Notes: a model not told the origin generated them from the letters alone. A stretch of DNA of 64,000 nt from Glandiceps talaboti (GCF_964340395.1 NC_135568.1:12271276-12335275); one strand, 5' to 3'. Shown: positions 24,052 to 35,334, counted from the stretch's first letter. Numbers and translations: made by a program.

Positions 24052-24479
24052 GTAAGTCAAATTGTACATATTTTCCCTTTTTTAAAATATTATTTGAAAA
24101 GAAAAATTGCATCAAATGGCTGCTAAGTTTGAAAAAGAGAGAGATCTTGAAAATATCGGAATTCAGTCAAACAACTAACTTTCATAATTATCCAGCAATT
24201 CTGTCTTCTTTCTCTCTGTATCTCAAAATGTTATCAAAATGGCCGCTTTAGCTCCATACTAAGTTTAAACGACAGAGCTTGAAAATATCACAACTCATTA
24301 AAATGACTTTCTTGATAATATGGTAATTTAACAACATATCTATTTAACACCCAGATGTGTTTGTTCAACAGACGCTCTATTTTACATCATTTGTTTTCTA
24401 TTTTCTGACAAGGGTTATACTAGTAAAACTTTTATGACTTTTAAACTAACATGTATTTACTTTACTTTCTCTTTTACAG
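24052..24479. other. Intron
   Basis: AT-rich intron with a clear polypyrimidine tract and acceptor (TTTCTCTTTTACAG) before 24480. Reading-through open frames here are intronic. Confidence 0.8.
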
Positions 24480-24509
24480 AGGAAGCCGAAGATGAGGAAG
24501 ATGAACCAG
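24480..24509 (+). CDS. MYLK: Acidic micro-exon (30 bp) between FN3 and kinase 2
   Basis: The acceptor CTTTTACAG and donor CCAG/GTAAGT bound exactly 30 bases in phase 1 on both sides, reading QEAEDEEDEP across the junctions. Vertebrate MLCK also has an acidic stretch between FN3 and kinase. The exon is symmetric, so it can be included or skipped without changing frame. It is too short for a homology call, but splice sites, phase and composition agree. Confidence 0.85.
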
Positions 24510-25808
24510 GTAAGTTGTGTGGGAAAAAACTCTCCATCTATTTTCTAGACTTTTTATGGTCCCTGTTTTAATTCAACTTGGCCCAAGATAACAAAAACAG
24601 AACCCATGGTTTTGATCTTGATTGGGAGATACTTTGATTTATAGGATGTCGGTAGTGGGCAAGTGATAGTTGTCAAACGCTATTCATATCTTGAACAGTT
24701 GGAAAGTCCCCTTAAGACCTCCATATGACCAAAGGTCATACTCCTAAAGTATGGCGCCTGTGCTGTTCAAATTCCTTTGCTGGCCTACTAGTAACACCAG
24801 TAGCAGAATCTAGTCCATATCTGATGAATTGATATCAGCTGTGTACAGTACATCTGAACCCTTACAGTTACAGTTATACACACAACATTCTACTCTCATC
24901 TGTAATTTTCAAATGTTGCCATTTTTTGTGTTAATTACACCAGATGACCATATATGGGCATAGGTATTGACGTCATTGCCCCACTTACTTGCCACTGCTG
25001 TTCGTCTTTTCTACATGTCTGTGAAATCGTTTTAGTAAAACGTCAATCCTCTGAAATTCTCTGCTAATCCTGTATATGTTACAGGAACACAAACCGTTTC
25101 TAAATAGTTCACTGTCTTCAATGTAACAAAAGCCTAACCTAAATATTTTGAGAATTGTCAGCTGTTCACAATGACACAAAATATTTGGATTATGATGCTT
25201 CAAAGTTTTCTATAAGGATGCTAGCACGTAAAAACTACCAGCCAAAATTCCCCTATACATTAGTTCCTTCCATTCATCACCATGGTAATTTAGATCATTC
25301 TATTAGTAAATAGGGATGGGATATAAATGGTGGGCATAGTATCCATTGACCTTATATTTTTGTTTAGATTCAGTAAAGCACACAGATATCGGTCTCTTTA
25401 CAGTTCAAAGAGATAAATTTAATTTACAGGAACTACAAAACTAAAGTAAACATCTTGATATACTACAAGAGGGGGGGACTTAGTCCCATTATTGAAATAT
25501 TTTGGATAAAAATGTATGGTTTTGTAACAAATAGTACAGACAGAATCTCAGAGAAAGGTTAAACACTCTGAAAGATGATATGTTTCCCAGGCAGCATATC
25601 CACCATCATCCCCCAAATCATTTAGGTGTTTCCCTTTAAAAGTAAAAATTATTTTCCATAGTAATTTGAGAGTGAATGTTTTAACTGGTGTATTCACAGC
25701 TGGGTTTCCATCAAACGAATGTATATCATATGTCTTTAAACCATAACGGACCTTGTTTATTTTAATTACTGATGTGAATTTCTATTTATTGATATTTTTG
25801 TTGAACAG
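24510..25808. other. Intron
   Basis: No exon recognised. It contains one CArG-like CCATATATGG at 24948-24957, which I do not treat as significant in AT-rich DNA. Confidence 0.75.
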
Positions 25809-25893
25809 ATGAGAAAGCCTTTGAACCTAGGGATGTTAAGATTAAAGAGAGCAATGTACGAGATGAATATCAAATCAAGGAAGAGTTAGGAAG
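25809..25893 (+). CDS. MYLK: Kinase-2 exon 1: pre-kinase linker and start of the glycine loop
   Basis: The acceptor TTTTGTTGAACAG and donor GGAAG/GTAAGG; phase 1 in, phase 2 out. It reads DEKAFEPRDVKIKESNVRDE and then YQIKEELGR, the start of the ATP-binding lobe (compare DFYDIEERLGSGKFG in vertebrate MLCK). The split arginine codon joins to GKFGTV in the next exon. With the following exons it forms a complete MLCK-type Ser/Thr kinase domain, which transfers phosphate from ATP to myosin regulatory light chain in the cytoplasm. Confidence 0.95.
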
Positions 25894-28331
25894 GTAAGGG
25901 TCTGAGGAAACGCTGTATTTTAACCAAGGAAGTTTTATTACTCTGGTAATGGAGACTTCTGTTTCCGTTTACTGAGATAAAAGACACAAACTAAAACTAT
26001 TGTCACAACAAGTTGATACAACAGTGATAAGTTATTGAATGGACATTGGTTTGATTATAGTCTCAGTAGGGTGGCATCTCTGAAAACTAGTTTATTCAGA
26101 TTTCCATGAACTTGCAGTGTACTGTTTTTGGACTTCCAGTATTTACACTATCTTCATCACATGGTGATTAGAATTGTACAACAGAGGAACTGCCATCACC
26201 TACTTGTGTAATCTACCACATTCAATAACAATAGTTTCAGTTTGCAACTATCTTAGTAAACCGAAGCCTCAATTACCAGAGTAGTATATTGTAGTTGTTG
26301 TTGTTTGTTTGTTTGTTGAGGTAGTGAGTAGTTAATAACTCACTAACTTCCCTCACAATCTTACTTGTCAGCTTGTTCTCACAGCTGGCCTTGGCACTGT
26401 ATGGTCATTGTTCCAAGAGGTTTTAAGCTCCTAACATTCTTCGTTCCCCATAATGCCTCTTGTTCATTTCCCATAATGCCTCAAGTACACAACTGGCCTA
26501 GCCATATTTACCAATTTTTACAACCCCATTCCAGAGAGGTCGTATGATACAGGATAAAAAATTTCCAGAATTGCTAATTTTGACAACCCCATTGTATAGA
26601 GGTCACACACTACAGGATTGATGACAGTGACTCTTCTAGGTCCTCTAAGCATACTGAAATGCCACTAAGATAAAAAATGAACCTCGCCTTTGTTTTACTT
26701 TATGTACCAAGAACAAGTAGTTCTAAAAGTTATATGCTTAATTATCTACTAAATCTGTTTCCAAGGTTACGGTTCCCTGCTTGAATAATAGAGCACCAAG
26801 AACAAATATTTTTTGAAAAAGTTATATGTACGTTAAATAAATATTATTTCAAGGGGGAAATGAGTTGAGGAAATAGTGGAATTTTAATTGACAGGAATTA
26901 GGAAATAGTCTGACTAATTTTCCTGTGTCAGGAATAAACTCAGTATGACAGATATCCTTGAAGGTTGAACTTTCTCCTATTTTTGTGTAAAAATGAAGGA
27001 GTGAGTTTTATCGTATTTAGATTCCTCTCAGAGAATCCTTGCATTGCAAATGTACTACGGACAACTTGTAGAATTGCATTCCAGAAGAGTTTTGACAGTT
27101 TGAGCAATCTAAAATATTTTAAAAGGGTTTGAACAGATTAACAATAATTCATTCGAGATGAAAACATGTATCTTAGCCAGCACCTATATTACATTTGTAC
27201 CGTACAAACTTCTGTAAGTTTTCATCAAGGAATCCATTTGACTGAGGGGTAACAGGTTGGAAAGGCGGGGTGATAAATCAAGAAAAAATTGATTGTGCAG
27301 AGGGAACCTTACTTTTAGTTGATATAAAACATGCTAAATAAGAACTAATTTGATTGGATGGTGCTGTGGTCTGTTATCCTTTCATCGGCTCAAAATATAC
27401 ATCATAAGGAACAACACATTCGATTGGATCGTATCATAGTTTGTACTAAGGCCTAGCTTTGATTGGCTCACTAAGGTAGAAGAATATGATGGAAAGATTT
27501 TGACAAATGATTCGTAAAATTGAAGCACCGTTTGGGTGTCAAAGGTCAAGTTATTTATAGCATTTGCTTATAAATTGATGACTAAAGGGCCCCTGTGTTG
27601 GATAGTTGAAATGACCTCTTTACATCTCAGCCAGTCTAACAGCTTACCACAAATATGAAGGTTACATACCTCTTTATTTTACAAAAGTTAGTACTACCTT
27701 TGACCTCTGACCTCTAACCGGATGTTGGCCGATAGCAGAAAATTTTATGGGAAGAAAAATAATCGAGTTGACGGGTTTTAACATACTGTGTGCAAGAACA
27801 TCATGTTTTACATTCCAAGATGTTTATGCTGCAGACTTTACGGACTTCAGTGTTGTGGTTGATTCATGGATATTTTCTGACAGAGGTGGAGGAATAATCA
27901 ACCATCAGTGAGACTACTGTGGTATGCATGTAACCATGGATACAACAGAAAGTGTTCCCATGACAACAATTCTTCATCTATAAAATCTTCGGGGGTTTTT
28001 TTCTTTTGGCCAAAAGTAAAGAGAGGTACGCACGAGGACAATGCACAGAATCTACCAGTTGATGCGTTAGCTTATACTGTAAGATACATCATGTTATTGA
28101 GGCTGATAATTGACAGCATGGCTCATCCTAAGGCAGCAGAACACCAGCATGACATGTTGTATCTTACAGAGTAGTATTAGCTCAGCTGGTTAGATCACTC
28201 TGATAACAATCCAGGGAAACGTGCGTTGCGCTTTCTTTCCTCCACTTCATTTTATGTCAAAATATCTAGGCCAGATTTCTGTCATTCTGTCTTACCATAC
28301 AAGTGTTTTCTATTTTTTTATCTCTTGACAG
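25894..28331. other. 2.4-kb intron
   Basis: No exon recognised. A tRNA-like fragment at about 28171-28221 is listed separately. The open frames at 26365-26547 and 27908-28174 show no domain and no splice context. Confidence 0.75.
28171..28221 (+). pseudogene. tRNA-like 5' half (A-box only)
   Basis: GTATTAGCTCAGCTGGTTAGA resembles the D-arm and A-box of a tRNA, followed by an anticodon-arm-like stretch around GATAACAATCCAGGG. No B-box (GGTTCGAATCC-like) follows at the right distance. It is a fragment, from a tRNA gene or a SINE head, not a working tRNA. Confidence 0.35.
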
Positions 28332-28535
28332 GGGTAAATTTGGTACTGTGAATAAGTGTGTAGAAAAGAAGACCAAACGAATTTTGGCAGCCAAGTTTAT
28401 CAAAATTGTATCAAAGGACGACAGGGAAGAAGTAGAAAATGAAACATCAATCATGCAGATCTTACAGCATCCCAAACTATTGCAACTGTATGATGCATTC
28501 GCTTCAGGAGACAATTTTGTACTTATCTTGGAATT
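28332..28535 (+). CDS. MYLK: Kinase-2 exon 2: N-lobe
   Basis: 204 bases, phase 2 in and phase 2 out, acceptor TCTTGACAG and donor GAATT/GTAAGT. It completes the glycine loop (GRGKFGTVNKC), carries the ATP-anchoring lysine in LAAKFIKI, and the helix-C glutamate in EEVENETSIMQIL. The hinge region follows (LQHPKLLQLYDAF, NFVLILE). All N-lobe residues needed for nucleotide binding are present. The sequence is closest to MLCK among Ca2+/calmodulin kinases (compare EISIMNCLHHPKLVQCVDAF). Confidence 0.97.
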
Positions 28536-29939
28536 GTAAGTTAATCACCCAAATTTTGAATATTAATTAATTAATTAATTAATTAGTCTTAATTGATTGT
28601 GACATTACATTCTAGCAATTTAACCAAAGATTTACAGGAGTTAATAATGCACAAACAGTTCAAAGTTTTTTAATTTGTCTTCGTCGACAATCCTCATCAG
28701 AAAGACACATTCCATAGTTCATTTTAACCAAACAGAAACCATTATTACAAAAATCAACATACCTTTCCCATCATATTAACTTTGCATAAGATATAGTTCC
28801 AATGTGGGCATTTGCAACATTGTTGGGTAGATCACCATCTGATGCTCTGGAGCTAATGCCCATATTAGGACAGTGTACATCTGTAACAAACCGTACAATA
28901 TGGTAATGCGCAAGGAAACCCATTTTCATCATTTTAACCCTCGGCAAAAAGTCGTTAACCAGGACTACAATTTGAACTGATATACTAGGTAATCAGATTT
29001 TATCCAAGTGAACTGTTTCCACTACAGTTTTCTATTGATCTCCATTGGTCTAAAAGCTGAAAACAAGAGTTTATTGAGAACGAATCTTCTCAGATCTCTA
29101 CTTAAAATGTACCAGGAATTGACGAATAAATCATTAAATGAATTTCTATCCTGATAAATTCCTGAAGTGATAATATTGGCAGGTATATTACTTCATCTAA
29201 AAAAATCACATTTTAAGTATTAACAGCCAAAGTTACCTAAAGATAATGTTTCGCAACGTAGTGTTGGAAGAGTTTTAGAGAACAAAACTGGGAGCGTACA
29301 TTCAACTCTCCATTCCATTTGGAGAAATAAATTGACTGATTTTTAAACCCAGATTAATTTCAACCAAACAGAGAAGTAGTCAAGTTGTATAGTGTTATTC
29401 TTTGGTCTAAATATTGCAAAACTGAAATGAAACTTTTAAAGTAAACCTCATTTATTACAGTGATTCATCCCTATAAATGTCACCAGACAATAGTAATAAA
29501 ACGAAAAAAAATAATTGAAATTAAAATCTTTGAACTATGATTAAAGCTACACTGGCTATAACTGGGGTATTATTTTATTGATCAGACTACTAACAATATA
29601 TTGACTGAAAATTGTTAAAATATCAATAATTAGTCATTATATATGTAAAGTAAGGTTAATTGCACTCAGAAGTAGTACAACAACAGGTTGAAAGTATGAT
29701 GCATTGCGATGCTGAATTTTTGGTGTGGACCTAAAAGTCAATTTGATGGATTATTATACCCCATTACGAGTACAGCTTCACAAATACATTTATCTACAGG
29801 TGATTCAATACTAATCAGGTTGTATATTATTACAAGTATCTCATCATATTTAACAAAACTGTTTAAAAAAACAAAACATTCCCGTTGCAGCTAGTGCAGC
29901 TTTAAATCAAACTTCCATTCTTTTTTTTATCTTTTCTAG
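28536..29939. other. Intron
   Basis: It begins with a short (TTAA)n run at about 28561-28585. No exon or mobile element was recognised in the remainder. Confidence 0.75.
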
Positions 29940-30081
29940 TGTTTCTGGTGGGGAGTTGTTTGAACGTGTTGTAGCAGAAGATTTCCAGCTGACAGAGAAA
30001 GAAGTTGTATTCTTTATGAGGCAAATATGTGAAGGCGTAGTTTTCATGCATGAGAAAAACGTCCTACATTTAGACATGAAG
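29940..30081 (+). CDS. MYLK: Kinase-2 exon 3: hinge to catalytic loop
   Basis: 142 bases, phase 2 in and phase 0 out. The acceptor is TTATCTTTTCTAG and the donor ATGAAG/GTGAGA. It reads EFVSGGELFERVVAEDFQ across the junction, then FMRQICEGVVFMHEKN and LHLDMK, the start of the catalytic loop. MLCKs use HLDLKPEN where most kinases have HRDLKPEN. Here it is HLDMKPEN, so the MLCK-type Leu is kept and the catalytic aspartate is intact. EFVSGGELFERV is nearly identical to vertebrate MLCK. Confidence 0.97.
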
Positions 30082-30738
30082 GTGAGACATCTAAGACCTA
30101 TCCTTATTGGATGATAAAACTCTTATTTCAAGTAATCTTTTCATCATGACCAATCAGATCAGAAGTTACATTTATCACTTACAGATCTATATACTTCGCA
30201 GGAAGTGTCTGTTCGAAATGCAAGATGTATTTTTATTTGCTGACGAAACTACTATAGTTTTAATCTTTATTTGTCTCGACCAATCAAATCAGAAGTTACA
30301 CTTTAGCAGTTACAGATTCCTACTTTGCAGAAAGTGGCTATGTGAAATGTAAAACATATCCTGATTGGCTGACAAAATTGAAATATCGTTAAACACTTAG
30401 GGGGACATGCATCAAAATTGATAAACTAGGAGAACATGTTGCTATCCTATTAGTTCAGAGCAGTAAAGTGAAAATATGCATCAAAATTGGGGAACTCGGA
30501 AGTCTATTTCCAAATTTTTACTATCAACCTTTCAAACACTTAGTAGTAACATAATAATGATGTGTTTTTTTTCTCTTTTCTTCTTCTTTTTATCTCTCTG
30601 TCTGTCTCTTTCTTTCTGTCTGTCTCTCTCTCTGTCTATCTCTGTCTCTGCCTCTGTCTGTCCCTGTCTCTGTCTCTGTCTCTGTCTCTGTCTCTGTCTC
30701 TGTCTCTGTCTCTGTCTCCGTCTCACTCTACATTACAG
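30082..30738. other. Intron ending in a very long CU-rich tract
   Basis: The last 170 or so bases before the acceptor are almost all pyrimidine plus G in UCUG/UCUC repeats (listed separately). The earlier part holds imperfect duplicates of a stretch containing GACCAATCAGATCAGAAGTTACA (about 30148-30200 and 30278-30330). Confidence 0.8.
30563..30725. repeat. (TCTG/TCTC)n microsatellite forming the polypyrimidine tract
   Basis: TTTTCTCTTTTCTTC passes into TCTGTCTCTTTC-type units and then perfect (TCTCTG)n to 30717. It ends 13 bases before the CATTACAG acceptor of exon 30739. Leu/Ser or Arg/Gln repeats in open frames over this stretch are not protein. Confidence 0.95.
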
Positions 30739-31091
30739 CCAGAAAATATTCTCTGTGTAAGACCTAAAAGTAACAAGATTAAGATCATTGACTTTGGTTT
30801 GGCTCGGAAATATGACCCCAAAGGAGAACTTAAAGTTCTGTTCGGTACACCAGAGTTTGTAGCACCTGAAGTTATCAATTATGATCAGATTACATATTCT
30901 ACAGATATGTGGAGTGTGGGTGTCATCTGCTATGTACTCCTCAGTGGTCTTTCACCATTTATGGGGGACAATGATGCAGAAACCATGGGAAATGTCACAC
31001 AGGCAGAATGGGACTTTGAAGATGAATCTTTTGATGAGATATCAGATGCATCCAAAGAATTCATTGAAAACCTTCTTGTCCTAGATCCACA
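30739..31091 (+). CDS. MYLK: Kinase-2 exon 4: catalytic core, activation segment and C-lobe
   Basis: 353 bases, phase 0 in and phase 2 out. The acceptor is CTACATTACAG and the donor CCACA/GTGAGT. It contains PENILC, the metal-binding DFG in IKIIDFGLARKYD, the activation segment LKVLFGTPEFVAPEVINYDQ with an intact APE, then DMWSVGVICYVLLSGLSPF and EFIENLLVLDP. LKVLFGTPEFVAPEVINY is essentially the smooth-muscle MLCK sequence. As in MLCK there is no activation-loop phospho-threonine of the usual kind, which fits control by a C-terminal autoinhibitory tail. Every residue expected for catalysis is present. Confidence 0.98.
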
Positions 31092-32843
31092 GTGAGTATT
31101 GGGCTTCATAGCTCTTCAAATATACAACTCAGTTAACTTTTACCATCAAGACAATGACCCCTTTAATACCTGTAATTGCATAGACCTACTAGAAACCAAG
31201 TTCTTTCAGGGTTAACAAGTCAATTATTTTATTATCAGAAAGATAAATTAGTAAGAAATTTGCTTATCACTCAAACAGCGCGAATCTTTGACTAGTTTCA
31301 GCCTCAGTTGACTTTTTAAGAACTTTGTGAATTATCAGAAAAATATTCAATTTTTATTTAATACACTACACACACTACCAGTATGGTAGTGGTATGGTAC
31401 AGATTTTGAAAAAAAAAATGAAATATAAAAGAATCAAAATTGATAAAATATATACAATCAACTTACTGCATGGAGCTACTGAAGGGTCAGCAATAGTTTC
31501 TTATCAGACAGATATAACTAGTGAACAGTTTCTTATCAGAAATATAACTAGTAAACAGTTTCTTATCAGCGATATAACTAGTAAACAGTTTCTTATCAGA
31601 GATATAACTAGTAAACAGTTTCTTATCAGAGATATAACTAGTAAACAGTTTCTTATCAGAGATATAACTAGTAAACAGTTTCTTATCAGACAGATATAAC
31701 TAGTAAACAGTTTCTTATCAGACAGATATAACTAGTAAACAGTTTCTTATCAGCGATATAACTAGTAAACAGTTTCTTATCAGACAGATATAACTAGTAA
31801 ACAGTTTCTTATCAGAGATATAACTAGTAAACAGTTTCTTATCAGAGATATAAATAGTCAACAAATTTTCATCAGAAATGTATGTCTTAGACAATTTGTT
31901 TGTCAGGTATACACAACTACTAATCAATTTTTCTGATAAGAAGGATTTATTAAGTTTACTTATTTTCCTACCAAAAACATTGAACTGGTGATTTGTTTAC
32001 CTATTAGGTAGGAAATATGACAGAAAATTGTACATTTTTGAAAGTCTTTATACAAAATTTTTACACCTGTTGATATCTTTACTTTTTAGGAGTTTACAAA
32101 TATAAAATCAAATGAGTAAATTTGAAGTTTTTATTCAGAAAAAATTTTGAAAATTTGATCACATTTAAATGATATTTGACATTGGATTGTTTTCTGAACC
32201 CAGAATAAAATAAAGATGAAATTTATCAAAATAAGTGACACTAAAGCAAGACTTTTTGTGAAAAGATTTTGGCAGGAAAGTAACACAATTTTTGTCAAAT
32301 TATTTTGGCGGGAATTCACAAATAAGTAGTATGGCTATGATTTTAGTCTAAAACAAAGTCAAGATTTGACAAAAAATTACAATAAAGCAACAATTTTTAT
32401 CAAATGATTTTAGACAAGAAATTGGTTTCTACAGACCAACTTTACTATTTCTTTGTGTTTTTGAGAATCCAATGGTAAAGTGCACTTGAAACTATGATAT
32501 AGTGGGGACGATACTTTTAAATTAGAAGATTTGAAATAATCTAAACTCTGAAAATGAGTTGCCAGAGGAAGGAATCATATGACTATAATGTGGCCACCAT
32601 GTTCTTGTTATGTGGCTGCCATGATCTTTTTATGTACCATCATGTGGCAGTCATTTTCTTGTTATGTACCATCATGTGTAACTGGCATGAAAATCATAAT
32701 GTATCAAATCAGAACAATTTCTTAGCAACCAGTGTGTAGAAATATCACTATGGTAACAAAATGTTATCAAATTCATTTTTAGAGAAATTTCTTAAAGTTT
32801 GTCTGTGAATATAATCCCTGATTTTTTGTTTTTATACTTACAG
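31092..32843. other. Intron with a 30-bp minisatellite
   Basis: It contains the array at 31491-31876. The rest is AT-rich and has part of a diverged repeat family around 32040-32340 (see findings). No exon recognised. Confidence 0.75.
31491..31876. repeat. 30-33-bp minisatellite, about 12 units
   Basis: The unit is AACTAGTAAACAGTTTCTTATCAGAGATAT with 30- and 32/33-base variants (AGAGATAT, AGCGATAT, AGACAGATAT). The Lys-Gln-Phe-Leu open frame over it is a by-product of the 30-base period. Confidence 0.93.
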
Positions 32844-32889
32844 TGACAGAAATCAAGCTAAAGATTGTCTAGAACACGATTGGTTAAAG
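32844..32889 (+). CDS. MYLK: Kinase-2 exon 5: subdomain XI
   Basis: 46 bases, phase 2 in and phase 0 out. The acceptor is TTATACTTACAG and the donor TTAAAG/GTACGT. Across the junction it reads LDPHDRNQAKDCLEHDWLK, with the conserved subdomain XI arginine and an HDWL variant of the HPWL motif that closes the kinase C-lobe. The 5' intron lies at the same codon and phase as the intron after 6669 in kinase 1. Confidence 0.95.
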
Positions 32890-33116
32890 GTACGTAGTGT
32901 CAATAGTCTTTGTCATACAATATATTCAATTTCATGCTGAAAAATTGGGTGAATAGTGGATATTTGGTTTAGGTCAGCAACTAAGTTTCTAGCCGAGGGA
33001 TTTGACTATCTGGGCCAAAATGTCCTGAAATCATGTGACTATAGTACATCTTGAGTTATTCTCCCATTGAAGCCAACTTTGCATCTAAAGGTTGTTATTA
33101 TTGTTCTCCATTACAG

Positions 33117-33188
33117 AAAGATGTAGCTAGCTCCCACAAAATCTCCAAAGCCAGAATCAGAAGGTTCTTGGCCAGAAGAAAGTGGCAG
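33117..33188 (+). CDS. MYLK: Autoinhibitory segment and first half of the calmodulin-binding helix
   Basis: 72 bases, phase 0 on both sides, with acceptor TTCTCCATTACAG and a weak donor GGCAG/GTTTGT. It encodes KDVASSHKISKARIRRFLAR followed by RKWQ. Vertebrate smooth-muscle MLCK reads LSKDRMKKYMARRKWQK at this point: the pseudosubstrate/autoinhibitory region and the tryptophan that anchors calmodulin. In the apo state this tail blocks the active site, and Ca2+/calmodulin removes it. The helix is cut by the intron just after RKWQ, so the second half depends on which downstream exon is used. Confidence 0.96.
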
Positions 33189-33452
33189 GTTTGTACTACT
33201 TTGATTTTATCTCTTTTTATTTCATTGTTATCATTGCTGGTGGAATTACACTTTGTACAACTCATTTTTGACCAAAAAAATAAACCTCTGCTTCTTTGGA
33301 AAATTTATACAGGACACAGTACATTTGACTAAAGAACATTTCCACCAACAATGTCCACTCAGAAGATACACTCCATCACTTACACACACAGACTCTGCTG
33401 TGCATCGAAAGTGAACTACCACAATATGGACTTCAAATTCTACCAAAAATGT

Positions 33453-33453
<1 letters not shown>

Positions 33454-33534
<81 letters not shown>
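33454..33534. repeat. (CA)n microsatellite, about 40 units
   Basis: Pure CA dinucleotide run of about 80 bases. Confidence 0.98.
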
Positions 33535-33537
<3 letters not shown>

Positions 33538-34109
33538 GCAGAGACTCTTGCGCACCAAAAGTGAACTACCACACACACAGACTCTATCGCTTGCAGCAAA
33601 AGTGAACTATCATGCACACAGCTAATAACGAAATCTGAAACATGTCACAGCGTACACACTAAAACCTAACCCAAACATCCCCAGTGAGTTGAAGGTGACC
33701 TCAATGGCAAGAATTTCCTGCTGATCTAATTTTAGAGTTTGTTAACGCCAACCAGCTGCTAGCCTGCAGTAATGATGATGTATTGCTGCATAACAGGTCA
33801 GATATTGCTACTGTAATTGTGGAAGCTATTTGCCATTTCAGTGGGTCGGTATTTGGAAATGTCAGCAGTTAGAGCCGTATGGATGTCATTTCTAATTATT
33901 CATAGTACTCTAAGACTACGTAGCCTCTAACACACAGGGGTCATCAAATATGCAGGCCTTGTATGGAGAGTTATGTGCAAGAAAAAATGATGTTTCACAT
34001 TTCTTGTTTTAAATAAACACAGAGCATTTTCTCAGGTTTTAGAACATTAAAGGAAATAGAGTAACACTCCTATAGTTTCCTGTACATGGGAATCCCAGCA
34101 AAGTAATGA

Positions 34110-34530
34110 TGGAACTTGGTAGATTTTACCTAGACTAAAATACCACCCATAAAGAAATAAATACTGGTTGGGAACCCTGTACTGGTTAAATGATTGGGAA
34201 ACTCAGGTAGAATTTACTTACTTACAACCCATAACATAAACACTGGTGGGGAACCATGGTAAAATGACTGGGGAACTCAGTTAGATTTTACCTACTTACC
34301 ATGCTAAACAAAAACACTGGTAGTAAACCCTGGTAAAATGACTGGGAAATTCAAGTAGATTTTACTTACCACCTGTAAAAAGCTTTAACAAAAAATGGTT
34401 GGGAATCACGGTAAAATGATGAGGACATTCTGCCAGATTTCACCCACTCACCACCCAGAGCAAATACAAGAAACTCTGTTCATATGACTGGGGAACATTG
34501 TTAAGACTTTACCTGCTTACCGCTCTTAAC
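34110..34530. repeat. About 80-bp minisatellite, family 1
   Basis: Units of the form ACTGGGGAACTCAGGTAGAT, TTTACCTACTTACCACC, CTTAACAAAAACACTGGTA and GGGAACCCTGGTAAAATG recur about five times. The same family occurs at 58637-58990. Confidence 0.85.
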
Positions 34531-35280
34531 AAACACACAGTGAATACATATTGTATGATGTATAAGTTTGTGTTTATAATGAAACCCTCTTTTACAGATT
34601 GATAATGATGTGTTTTGATACATGAATCATGTATCTGAAGGTCATCTGATTAACACCAGCAAAGTTTCCTAACAGAATACTTGTTTTGGCCCTGACTTGG
34701 TTTACAAGGAAACAGTGCCATAGTGTTGTATTTGGAGGGGGAAATATGTAGGCAGGTTTATTGAATGGAAACCCTACAAGTGCAACCCCCCCCCCCCCCA
34801 ACACACACACACACACTCTAGTGATGATGAAGCCCTACAAATCCCCCATCATGTACAAACCGAAACCCTGTAAGTGTGTTGTGTATGTATACAACTGAAG
34901 TACTGCAAGTGTACTAATAGCTGATATTATTTCTAAAATCTTATGGTTGAACTGTGTATCGTCAATACATTTTGTAAATAAAGGTGGCTGAAACGTTGGA
35001 AATGAAGCATTTTTACTGAAGACAGACATGGACTTGTTTACTGGTCAAACTCAATAACTATACAGGTGTATTGTACCTCTTGCTTTCTAACAACCATTAT
35101 TACTGTTACAAGTATTCTGTTGCAAGTCGTACTTTCAATATCCACAGTGTAAGTATTTGTAATAGAAATTTGAAATTCCATATGTTGTAACCCTTTTTGT
35201 CTTGCAGTGAAGTACTGGTTATTTTGTGTTATGTAATATGATCGAATACTGACACTATTTTCTGCCCTTTCATTTTACAG

Positions 35281-35334
35281 AAAGCTTTTAATGCCGTGAG
35301 AGCCTTAACACGTATGGGAAAACTATCGCTGTGA
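35281..35334 (+). CDS. MYLK: Alternative terminal exon A: canonical calmodulin-binding helix and stop
   Basis: After a strong acceptor the frame gives KAFNAVRALTRMGKLSL and TGA (35332-35334). Joined to RKWQ of exon 33117-33188 it forms RRKWQKAFNAVRALTRMGK. This closely matches vertebrate [20 protein letters not shown] and places W, F, V and M at positions 1, 5, 8 and 14 of the standard motif. The protein would end directly after the calmodulin site, without a C-terminal Ig. No good donor lies in or just after the exon, so I read it as a terminal exon with its own 3' UTR. Alternative: a skipped terminal exon used only in one tissue or stage. Confidence 0.9.
   Translation, partial: KAFNAVRALTRMGKLSL

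Larger units (their letters stand above)
33189..35280. other. Intron before alternative exon A
   Basis: It contains a (CA)n run (33454-33534) flanked by copies of an AGTGAACTACCAC phrase, and an 80-bp-type minisatellite (34110-34530). No other exon recognised. The acceptor before 35281 is strong (CTGCCCTTTCATTTTACAG). Confidence 0.8.

Noticed and set aside
24948-24957. CArG box CCATATATGG in the intron before kinase 2
   Set aside because: It is a perfect SRF-type match and SRF controls smooth-muscle genes, but several such matches are expected by chance in 64 kb of AT-rich DNA.
28171-28221. Functional tRNA gene
   Set aside because: Only an A-box-like half is present; no T-arm, B-box or matching acceptor stem.
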